Notes under the pieces: model-generated
What the model was told of the DNA's origin: nothing
The model's database searches: none
What the model saw: only the letters and a program-made list of their open reading frames with translations
Shown here: one piece after another, positions 54,908 to 62,262 of the stretch
How the letters are laid out: each line of letters begins with the position of its first letter
Position numbering within the stretch: the stretch's first letter is position 1
Program-made: the position numbers and the translations under genes
Assembly (NCBI GenBank): GCA_021790385.1
Contig: JAJYDW010000014.1
Location: 1-64,000, forward strand
Reading direction: 5' to 3'
Origin: Planctomycetota bacterium
Lineage (GTDB): Bacteria; Planctomycetota; Phycisphaerae; WQYP01
DNA: 64,000 bases

Positions 54908-55777
54908 TTAATGCTTCAGCAATACCACCATAGCGATAGCCCCGATCACCACACAGTAAATCGCAAAGGGCGTGAGCCGACGGGTTTCAAAATAGATCAT
55001 CAAAAACTTGATGCTCAGGTAAGCCGTTATTCCTGCTGCCAACGCCGCTGGAACGGTAATACCGAGTATAGCCCTGGCCTCCGGCTTAAAAAGTGCCGGC
55101 AGCTTCAATAACCCCGCCGCCCCTATCACCGGTGTAGCCAGCATAAACGCAAATCGGCACGCTTCTTCATAGCTAAGCCCGGCCAAAATACCCCCCACAA
55201 TAGCCACCCCGCTGCGCGAGATACCCGGAAACAGCGCCAACGTCTGCGATGCACCTACCAGCGTCGCCGCCGGAAAGGTCAAATCTTCCGCCCGCTTCTG
55301 TTGCCCTTTCTCCGCCTTGCGCACCGCCAGCTTTTTCATAAAATCTCCCAGAAACATCACCCCGCCGTTGATAATCAAAAATAGCGCTACCATCCAGTAA
55401 TAATGCGCATCATCAAAAAACAAAGTAAACTTTTTCTTAAATGCAAAACCTACCGCCCCCACCACCAATGTGCCCGCCACCAATAGCCACGCAAACTTGC
55501 TTGGCTCGTCATACACCAGGCGTCGGCGTTTCAGGCTGCCCCAGTACGCCACCAGCACAATTTTCCACTGTTTCCAGAAATAGATAACCAGTGCCAATGC
55601 CGTAGCCAGATGCAGTGCCACCACAAACGACAAAAAATGTTTGTTATGGGCATTAAAATGCCAGTGCAGCAGGGCTTTGGCTACAATAATTTGCCCCAGG
55701 CTGCTTACCGGAAAAAGCTCCGATACCCCCTGCAGTATCCCCAGCAAAATCGCTTGCCATAATGCCAGATGCGTCAT
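54908..55777 (-). CDS. uppP: Undecaprenyl-diphosphatase
   Basis: A membrane protein of 289 residues with about 8 hydrophobic segments. The first motif is GVSELFPVSSLGQ (residues 17-29) and the second is LFPGISRSGVAIVGGILAG, both hallmark BacA/UppP sequences. It recycles undecaprenyl diphosphate for cell-wall and O-antigen synthesis. The first motif ends with Gln where the family has His (usually VSSTGH or ISSLGH). AAGGAG lies 6-7 bases before the ATG. Confidence 0.9.
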   Translation of the reverse strand: MTHLALWQAILLGILQGVSELFPVSSLGQIIVAKALLHWHFNAHNKHFLSFVVALHLATALALVIYFWKQWKIVLVAYWGSLKRRRLVYDEPSKFAWLLVAGTLVVGAVGFAFKKKFTLFFDDAHYYWMVALFLIINGGVMFLGDFMKKLAVRKAEKGQQKRAEDLTFPAATLVGASQTLALFPGISRSGVAIVGGILAGLSYEEACRFAFMLATPVIGAAGLLKLPALFKPEARAILGITVPAALAAGITAYLSIKFLMIYFETRRLTPFAIYCVVIGAIAMVVLLKH

Positions 55778-56050
55778 GCCATACTCCTTTACTTATACAC
55801 CGTTGCCACAGCATTTCATTCACTGCCAGTTCGTATTGCCAACACCCAACGGTGTTCGAAGCAATGGATAACGTTATCATGCAGATCGCGGCGCTGATGG
55901 CAAGCCTCCATCGCCGGATTATTTTTGTATGCCCGGGCTGCTTTTGTGCCCGGCATCCGACCGCCGCCTACAATACGACAGCAGGCCAGGACGTTGGCTG
56001 CCGCCTGCCGCGGCAATTAAAATATCCGGCTGTCCAGCAAGGTGTTAGAA

Positions 56051-58000
56051 ATGACCCAATATCGACGTTTATTTTCCTTACCATCCCTCCGGCTATACGT
56101 GTATGCTGCGTTGCTTATCATGGCCGGGTCGCCCTTGTACATCCAACGCACCTGGGCCCAGCAGCCGCCTGCTGCAACCACAACTGAAATCTCTACGCGC
56201 CGCATCCAGCCCATGACCGATATCGCCGCCCTGTTCCGTATGATCAGTACGGCCAGACTCCAACATCAGCCGGCCGGAGCCTTCCATAATCTGGTGCTGG
56301 CTGCCACCACCGGAAAAGTTCCACCCGCTCAACTCCGCAAACTCATCATTGCCCTCATCGGACCCGATCGTAACCCCGGCATCCTGCAAAAACTGGCTCC
56401 GGGCCACGCCTCTTCCATCAGCATTCATTCTCTTTCTTATGCCACCTGGCAATATACACTCCTGGGAATGGCCGCCCAACGGGTGCGCCATACCTCCGTC
56501 GCAGCCGGGTTTTATCGGCTGGCAGCAAAGCAAAACCCCTCCTTCTGGCCCGCCCGACGCAATCTGGTGCACGCTCTGCTTCAGGAAGATCACTTTGCCG
56601 CCGCCACCGCTCACGCGGCGCTTTATGTGCATGAGCAGCATTTCCAGGCAGCCGCCGCTCACCTCCTGGTGCGTACTTACGCCCGGCAGGACCGGCTCGT
56701 TCATGCCCTTCATCTGGCTTTGACTTTCCAGCGCCAATACCCGCAAAATTACAAAATCGCCCTCCAGGTCGCTTCGCTATATGCCCAGCGCGGCCAACGC
56801 CGGCATCAGTTACGGCAGATTGTACGAATTATTCACAAGTTCCCCAGCCAACCCCACCCGTACAGACTGCTCATTGATCTGGCCGAAAACCTGGACAACT
56901 GGACGCTTGCCGCCCAGTACCGCCATCTGTTTATCCAACGGTTTCCCACCGCTACCCTGACTACGATTTTTCTCGCTTCACGTTACGCCCGCCATGGCCA
57001 TATCCACCAAACCGAAAAGATTTTCCTGGCCAAGGTGCGGGCATATCCCAACAATGCCCAATTCCGGCAGGCCCTCATTGGCGTGGAATCTCTCCTCCAC
57101 CAGCCGGCAAAGGCCGCCATCGCCATTGCCGCCGCCTTGCTCCACAACCCCCGGCAATCGCTCGACGCCGTTCAGGACTTATGCGCATGTTATCTCGCCG
57201 CTGGCAACTACAACATGGCCGTCCACTCCGCCGCACTCTTTGCCCACCATCATCCGCAATCGCCGCGCTGGCAAATTTTTTACGCACAGATATTGCAAGC
57301 GGCCGGACAAACCAGCCATGCCGGCCGCGTGTTGAAAATAGCAGCTCTTCGCCACCCACGTTCCGAGCTTGCCACCGAGGCTTGGGCTACTTTTCTCGCC
57401 GGCAGTACCAAACCCGTCCTTCGCCGCCAGGCTCTAACCGTCATGCAGTCTTTTATGCGTGACCACGGGGCGACAACATCCCGCCTTAGCTTTCTGGCGG
57501 ACCTGCAAATCACCATCGGCGACGATGCCGCTATGGTGCAAAACTATCAGCAAATCCTCACCCTTATGCCCGCCAATGGCACTGCCAATAATGATCTGGG
57601 CTACTATTGGGCTGGAAAACGCCTGCATCTGCGCACCGCCCATAAAATGATTACCCTCGCCTTAAATAATTTCCCCGGCCAATCAGCGTTTCGGGACAGC
57701 CTGGGATGGCTGTTATATCAGCAGCACCGCTATCACCGGGCATTAGACCAGTTTGCCCGCGCCATCGCTTTGCCGGGCGGCCAGAATCCCGTGGGTCTCG
57801 AACATTATGCCGACGCCCTTTACCAGCTCAACCACAGCGTCGCGGCAATTTCCTATTGGCAAAAGGCCCTGCGCCTTCTGCCGTCCGCAGCCCATTCATC
57901 AGCCCATGCCCGGATGGTCCGCAAACGCATCCTGCGCCAGCTTCGTCGCGCCAAAGTTCTCCGTAACTTATCCCACAGCCACGCTTCCCAGCATCTATAA
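56051..58000 (+). CDS. Exported TPR-repeat protein
   Basis: A protein of 649 residues. The signal segment YVYAALLIMAGSPLYIQRTWA precedes a mature part of about 12-14 tetratricopeptide-like helical pairs (LAAKQNPSFWPARRNLVHAL, LVHALHLALTFQRQYPQNYK, NAQFRQALIGVESLLHQPAK). A canonical stretch near the end is FRDSLGWLLYQQHRYHRALD. Such proteins are scaffolds; the location is probably periplasm or inner-membrane anchored. The ATG at 56051 with AGGTG upstream is favoured over an in-frame start three codons earlier. His is unusually common. No partner is indicated. Confidence 0.8.
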   Translation: MTQYRRLFSLPSLRLYVYAALLIMAGSPLYIQRTWAQQPPAATTTEISTRRIQPMTDIAALFRMISTARLQHQPAGAFHNLVLAATTGKVPPAQLRKLIIALIGPDRNPGILQKLAPGHASSISIHSLSYATWQYTLLGMAAQRVRHTSVAAGFYRLAAKQNPSFWPARRNLVHALLQEDHFAAATAHAALYVHEQHFQAAAAHLLVRTYARQDRLVHALHLALTFQRQYPQNYKIALQVASLYAQRGQRRHQLRQIVRIIHKFPSQPHPYRLLIDLAENLDNWTLAAQYRHLFIQRFPTATLTTIFLASRYARHGHIHQTEKIFLAKVRAYPNNAQFRQALIGVESLLHQPAKAAIAIAAALLHNPRQSLDAVQDLCACYLAAGNYNMAVHSAALFAHHHPQSPRWQIFYAQILQAAGQTSHAGRVLKIAALRHPRSELATEAWATFLAGSTKPVLRRQALTVMQSFMRDHGATTSRLSFLADLQITIGDDAAMVQNYQQILTLMPANGTANNDLGYYWAGKRLHLRTAHKMITLALNNFPGQSAFRDSLGWLLYQQHRYHRALDQFARAIALPGGQNPVGLEHYADALYQLNHSVAAISYWQKALRLLPSAAHSSAHARMVRKRILRQLRRAKVLRNLSHSHASQHL

Positions 58001-58171
58001 GGGGCCTCGCAAAAATAAATTTATATTTTACAGCGCAGTATCCGCCCTCCAGCCGCAGCGAATACCACCCGCTTCCTATTCGTTATATCTACCACCCACT
58101 TGCCCGCCGAATGCTGATAGCTGCCCGCTTTTTTCCTCATGCCCACATCCAACACTCCCGCCCCATGAAGC

Positions 58172-58190
58172 CGCGGGCATTGTGCCCGCG
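58172..58190. repeat. Perfect hairpin repeat (8-bp stem, 3-nt loop)
   Basis: CGCGGGCA-TTG-TGCCCGCG sits inside the tail after the broken RHS core 1. Sequences like it recur as extragenic palindromes in related genomes; here it is one of several hairpins clustered around the RHS pieces. Confidence 0.55.
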
Positions 58191-58240
58191 CGTTGTCCGC
58201 ACCCAACCACCGCCCGCTGACCGCCCCCCACCCCGAAAAT

Positions 58241-58265
58241 CCGAGCCGCGCCCGTAAGGAAGCGG
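58241..58265. repeat. REP-like element at the 3' break of RHS core 1
   Basis: The stretch starting CCGAGCCGCG and ending AAGGAAGCGG resembles a short repeat found scattered in planctomycete and acidobacterial genomes (translated as LPYGRGSD). It lies exactly where RHS homology ends. The family assignment comes from memory, not from a search. Confidence 0.4.
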
Positions 58266-58787
58266 CCCATCACCCACAAATTGATACGTATCCGCACCAT
58301 TGATATAACCCGCCGGATCCTGGCTGATCCATGTGCCCAGAGATGGGCTGTACCAACGGGCACGCTCATAATACAGCCCCGTTACCGGATCACCGGCCAT
58401 GCCTTGATAGAGATTGTTCACCATGGGCACGGTTCCCGCAGGGGCGGTGGTGAAATCCGGATTCAAGATAGTCATGTTGCCGTATGGGGAATACACATAG
58501 CGCTGCACCACGTTCCACGTGCCCGTGGAGGCATCGTAGCCCACCACTGCCGTGGTGTCCCAATTGGCGTCTTGCGTAAAATACAGCCGCGAATTCGGCT
58601 GAATCACTCCACCAGTATACGTGTCTAGCAACACCGGGGCGTTGATATACGCGGCAGACCACACCATTTGAGACGACATATTTGAGGATGCGGTGCCATT
58701 CGTCCGAGTTTCAATCGCCTGCCATTGACTGTTGTAATAAATGTTGAGCGTGGCCGCGAAGCGGTCTAAACACAATGAGCCTCCACA

Positions 58788-58841
58788 CCCGCGAAATCCC
58801 GCCTCGCCGGCGAGGCGGGGGTGCGTCGCAGCGCTGGGATA
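58788..58841. repeat. 54-bp structured repeat, copy 1 (22-bp perfect palindrome core)
   Basis: The left flank CCCGCGAAATCCCG is identical to that of copy 2 (61145-61158) and the right flank GTGCG.CGCAGCGC.G.GATA differs at three bases. The core is the palindrome CCCGCCTCGCC-GGCGAGGCGGG (58798-58819). The element abuts the 5' break of RHS core 1. Confidence 0.8.
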
Positions 58842-59037
58842 ATTGGTCGTGCCCGCTGCCACGCCGTTGCCACCCTGTGGCCCCTTTTCACCACAAAGGC
58901 CACAATGGGCAAGAAGGTGGTGCGGGCCAACGCCATCAAAAACCAAATTTTCCGTTTCCAGCATCACCATGAAATCCAATTATCCCTAACCTATCGTAGA
59001 CGCTCAACGAATACAGCGGCACGCCCAAGATAGCCTA

Positions 59038-60195
59038 CTATATCATCAAGGCCGCGACGCGCATTTCCAGCCCGCGCCGGCGGTATACCTCAACTAGTGT
59101 CGCCATACAAAGATCTGTGTAGGCCTTATCGCGCCATGGCTTGCCTGGCCAGCTGGTCGTGCAGAGGCCATTGATTGCCAACGTCCTTGCTCCCTCAAGA
59201 TTGCCAGAGCGGAGGCAGGCTGTGATAGTGTCGCGCCAGGATTCAATATTATCCGTTTCCCCCGATAACAAGATCTGGCGCAACTCTGGAAATTTAGATA
59301 CGTGGATATATTCATCGGGCGCACTCCGCAGGTAGCTGGCCAACGCATCTATGCCCGTACACTCGCGACACGGAAAGTTGCTGAAAATGTTGTAATAATT
59401 ATCCCAGGTTCCCTCAAACGCCTCAACAAAATACGAAATAGCCGCCCGGCCGTCGTTAGCAACCGCTGCCGCTACCCCAAGGTGCCAACGAAGCAGGCAA
59501 CTGGTGCGATCGACCGCCAGCGCCTCTCTCCACACCTCCGCCGCCGCTTGCGTACGCCCGCGACGCCACTTTTCCAAGGCCTTGCTTTCCAAGAAGAGCG
59601 GTACCGCGATATCCTGCCCCAGCACCTCCATCCATTCGTGCAGGATGTAAGGGTGCTCTGCGAGCTCATACCGCTCGACGATTTTCAGACTCCGGATAGC
59701 CTGCTCCGGCTGACCAAATAGGCCCGGCAGCAGGAATATCGCTCTGGCGACCGCCAGTTGTTCTAACGGATCAACTGGAAGCGCATCACCATCCAGTATA
59801 GCCTCCGATGCCTGGCCCACGATATAAAGGGCCACTGCACGCAGCATACCTCGGAACGTTGGCCCCAAGCTCCCCAGGACATTTTCCTCGTGGTCGTACC
59901 AATACCAACCTCCACCGGCGACATCCTGCCGACACTCCCGCCAGCCAATTGCATTGCCAAAATTGTCCTTCATCACCGGGATAAGGTCCGGCGTCATGAC
60001 ACCAAGCTTCGCCTCCACTATCTCGCCCGTCCCTAATAGCCGCAGGTACCCATTCTTGCGGGCCAGCAATCCAGACCTTGAAAGCTTGTCATGCCACCCT
60101 TGCACGTCGTCCGGCAGCTTCATCTGGTAGTAGGATTCAATCTGTTCAAATGAACTAATAGACAAGGCTATATCCGCCAAAAATAGCAAGGCCAT
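59038..60195 (-). CDS. SMI1/KNR4-family candidate immunity protein
   Basis: A protein of 385 residues. The N-terminal 110 residues fit the SMI1/KNR4 pattern: IESYYQMKLPDDVQGWHDKL, then LLGTGEIVEA, LIPVMKDNFGNAIGWR, YWYDHEENV and LGPTFRGML. The rest (about 120-385) is a helical repeat-like region (LEKWRRGRTQAAAEVWREAL, LLRWHLGVAAAVANDGRAAI) resembling TPR-like pairs. SMI1/KNR4 proteins are known immunity proteins of polymorphic toxins. The ATG overlaps the stop of the broken RHS toxin tip upstream as TGATG, so toxin and immunity would be translationally coupled. A GTG one codon earlier is also possible. Confidence 0.8.
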   Translation of the reverse strand: MALLFLADIALSISSFEQIESYYQMKLPDDVQGWHDKLSRSGLLARKNGYLRLLGTGEIVEAKLGVMTPDLIPVMKDNFGNAIGWRECRQDVAGGGWYWYDHEENVLGSLGPTFRGMLRAVALYIVGQASEAILDGDALPVDPLEQLAVARAIFLLPGLFGQPEQAIRSLKIVERYELAEHPYILHEWMEVLGQDIAVPLFLESKALEKWRRGRTQAAAEVWREALAVDRTSCLLRWHLGVAAAVANDGRAAISYFVEAFEGTWDNYYNIFSNFPCRECTGIDALASYLRSAPDEYIHVSKFPELRQILLSGETDNIESWRDTITACLRSGNLEGARTLAINGLCTTSWPGKPWRDKAYTDLCMATLVEVYRRRGLEMRVAALMI

Positions 60196-61130
60196 CACAA
60201 CGAATAAACACGCCCTCGCACAGTCGGCTCATAATAAGTTCGGTGTTGGTTAAATGGGGAACCCGGAAAACCGGGGGGTATGATAATTGGAAACGGACCG
60301 CTGAACTCATTAAGGAACTTATCAAATCCCTGGCCGATGTCCTTCAGCGTATTGCCAATGTCGCGGAGAAGTCCGTCGGGCGGCGGCTTTATGGCCCCGA
60401 TGTCCTGGAGAAAACCGTGAATAATCGGATCAGTAGAGTTCTTAATCGAATCAATAAACTCCTTTGCCTGTTCGGGGGTCATCTTTCCCGGGCATGATAT
60501 ATCCTTGTCTCGCATGAATTTATCAAGCGCCTTGCCGACTGCTTCATTGTAAGCCGCGTGCGGTGACCGAAAACCGACATGGCCGGGGCATCAACAAAGG
60601 CCTTCCTAAAAACGTCACGAACATCTTTATTGAACGGAAGTGGATCGGCCGCCCACCGATTCCAGAATTGCTGCGGCACTGAATGGTGGGCCTCTAATCC
60701 TGCTGGATCTACCGCGTTAACCGGATTACCCGTCACAAACTGATACGTATCCGCACCGTTGATGTAACCCGCCGGGTCCTGGCTGATCCAGGTGCCCAGC
60801 GATGGGCTGTACCATCTGGCGCGTTCGTAATATAGGCCGGTTACGGGGTCAAGGCTCATGCCTTGGTAAAGATTGTTTACCATCGGCGCGGTGCCGGATG
60901 GGGCGGTGGTGAAATTCGGATTCAAAATGATGATATTTCCGTAGGGGCTATAGACGTACCGCTGCACAACCTGCCACGTGCCGCTAACAAGGCCCACAAC
61001 ACTGGCCGTATTCCAATTCGCGTCTTGCAGGAAATACATCCGCGAATTCGGCTGAATTACGCCGGCACTGTAGGTATCCTGCAGCACCGGTGCGTTGATA
61101 TTGAGCGGGTGTGGATCGCCGCGCACAACA
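60195..61130 (-). pseudogene. RHS core fragment 2 with HNH-like toxin tip, frameshifted
   Basis: From about 61130 the minus strand encodes RHS core (NINAPVLQDTYSAGVIQPNS, VVQRYVYSPYGN, SPSLGTWISQDPAGYINGADTYQFV, NPVNAVDPAGL), ending in the usual DPAG. The tip begins LEAHHSVPQQFWNRWAADP, continues KDVRDVFRKAFVDAPAMS, and then in the -1 frame reads GFRSPHAAYNEAVGKALDKF, MRDKDISCPGKMTPEQAKEF and on to the TGA at 60195. Adding one base near 60573-60576 restores a single frame of about 110 further residues. The HH..PQ...H..YN pattern suggests an HNH/ENDO VII-like nuclease. The 5' side lacks the rest of the RHS shell and abuts a 54-bp repeat. Either a real lesion or a one-base sequence error breaks the frame. 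Confidence 0.72.
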
Positions 61131-61144
61131 CCACCGGATTCAAC

Positions 61145-61198
61145 CCCGCGAAATCCCGTTGCGGCCGCAGGCCGCATGTGCGCCGCAGCGCCGAGATA
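61145..61198. repeat. 54-bp structured repeat, copy 2 (7-bp stem, 3-nt loop core)
   Basis: Same length and flanks as copy 1 at 58788-58841, but the core is TGCGGCC-GCA-GGCCGCA (61160-61176), unrelated in sequence to copy 1 while still a hairpin. It abuts the 5' break of RHS core 2. Confidence 0.8.
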
Positions 61199-61422
61199 TT
61201 TGATGGTGGCAGGGTCCAAAGGTGTCTCGTTTGTCGCAACCATCTTCTTACTCATCAGTCATGGAGTGCTGCGTTTCACCATTTATTGTGCGACGCGGCG
61301 GCTATAGCGGCTGCCCAAGCGTCAGAATGCCATCCATTTTACCGAGGCAGCCATGGCAATCCAATAACAGTTAAAAGCGTTGCCAAATCCTTTAATTAAT
61401 TACGTCTCCGTATCGCTTCGTT

Positions 61423-62262
61423 TTATATGATTTGGCCTTGAAACAATGCCAACAAAAATAAAAACACGTACATGATCAGCACGCCGTCAACCCCAATCCT
61501 CGCCGGCAGATAGGTTGATAGCCGCCTACCGGCGCGGCGCTCCCGTCTGCCAACCCACACCAAGCCGGCCCATGGCACTACAAGTAGGATGATGTCGGCC
61601 AACATGTAAACGGGCAACAGGCTCCGCCACAACTGCTCTGCTACGCCCAACGTTGCGTAAAGCGGCCCACTCATGGCTCCCAATACGCCCAACGCCCAGA
61701 TCACACCCGTCGGCGCGCGCACACCAGTGAAACCATTTTCCTTACGGGTGCGGTCGGCGGGATTTCCGCCAATCGGAGCCAGCGTCCCTAGGACGGCGAG
61801 GATCGCCGCGATAGAAAGAACAGCGGTGACCAAGACAGCCCAACGCCACTGCCGTTCCAAATTGTAGGCTTGGAAGGACGGCACCTGGAGGCCGTACAAC
61901 GCGACATCAACTACCAAAAGTGGTGATGGAATTAGAAAGATGCTGCAAGCACACAAAGCCCCTAGCCTGGCCCGCACTGAATATCTTGGATCCGCGTCAG
62001 TGCCAGGCCCTTCTAAAAGGACCGCAAGGCCTAGTAGGCCCGCGGGAAAGAGTATCGCGGCATATGAAAGCGACAGCGTGTAGCCCAATCCGCCTAATGG
62101 CACGATATTGTTCAGCGCCTTGGTAGCGGCCCACAGTGGCCCTGCCGGCAGGCCGACGGCTGCGACAATCCAAGGCAGCCAGGGTTGGTCGAGATTGGTA
62201 CGTTGGGCGCTTTGGCTGTTGGGCTGGCAACTGCTCCGATGATCGCCGTCACTTTGTTCCAT
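61423..62262 (-). CDS. Multi-pass membrane protein, candidate immunity to the 62249-64000 RHS toxin
   Basis: A protein of 279 residues with about 6-7 hydrophobic segments (LPWIVAAVGLPAGPLW, YAAILFPAGLLGLAVLL, LGALCACSIFLIPSPLLVV, WAVLVTAVLSIAAILAVLG, MLADIILLVVPWAGLVWVG, VLIMYVFLFLLALF). I recognise no family. Its ATG lies 14 bases inside the 3' end of the RHS gene in another frame, an arrangement typical of toxin-immunity pairs. A membrane immunity protein would suit a toxin acting in the membrane or periplasm, but function is inferred from position only. Confidence 0.72.
   Translation of the reverse strand: MEQSDGDHRSSCQPNSQSAQRTNLDQPWLPWIVAAVGLPAGPLWAATKALNNIVPLGGLGYTLSLSYAAILFPAGLLGLAVLLEGPGTDADPRYSVRARLGALCACSIFLIPSPLLVVDVALYGLQVPSFQAYNLERQWRWAVLVTAVLSIAAILAVLGTLAPIGGNPADRTRKENGFTGVRAPTGVIWALGVLGAMSGPLYATLGVAEQLWRSLLPVYMLADIILLVVPWAGLVWVGRRERRAGRRLSTYLPARIGVDGVLIMYVFLFLLALFQGQII

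Larger units (their letters stand above)
58137..58770 (-). pseudogene. Displaced RHS core fragment 1 (truncated at both ends)
   Basis: The minus-strand frame from about 58770 to 58137 encodes RHS-core sequence: LNIYYNSQWQAIETR, WSAAYINAPVLLDTYTGG, VVQRYVYSPYGN, LYQGMAGDPVTGLYYERARW and SPSLGTWISQDPAGYINGADTYQFV. The hallmark end of the core, N.DP.G, is missing; instead the frame runs into GPLPYGRGSD, encoded by a REP-like repeat, and stops after about 35 unrelated residues. Upstream, the frame enters the 54-bp repeat at 58788-58841 instead of more core. It is therefore an orphan core piece without a toxin tip. The frame stays open to 58979, but that part is not RHS-like. Confidence 0.75.

Noticed and set aside
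55929-55956. Imperfect palindrome ATGCCCGGG...CCCGGCAT near uppP.
   Set aside because: The arms need a one-base bulge and the loop is long; no T-run follows, so I did not call a terminator or repeat.
60479-60600. In-frame end of the RHS fragment 2 protein (SVFGHRTRLTMKQ...).
   Set aside because: The alternative frame continues the HNH-like tip (GFRSPHAAYNEAV) and ends exactly at the immunity gene start, so the in-frame end is a frameshift product.
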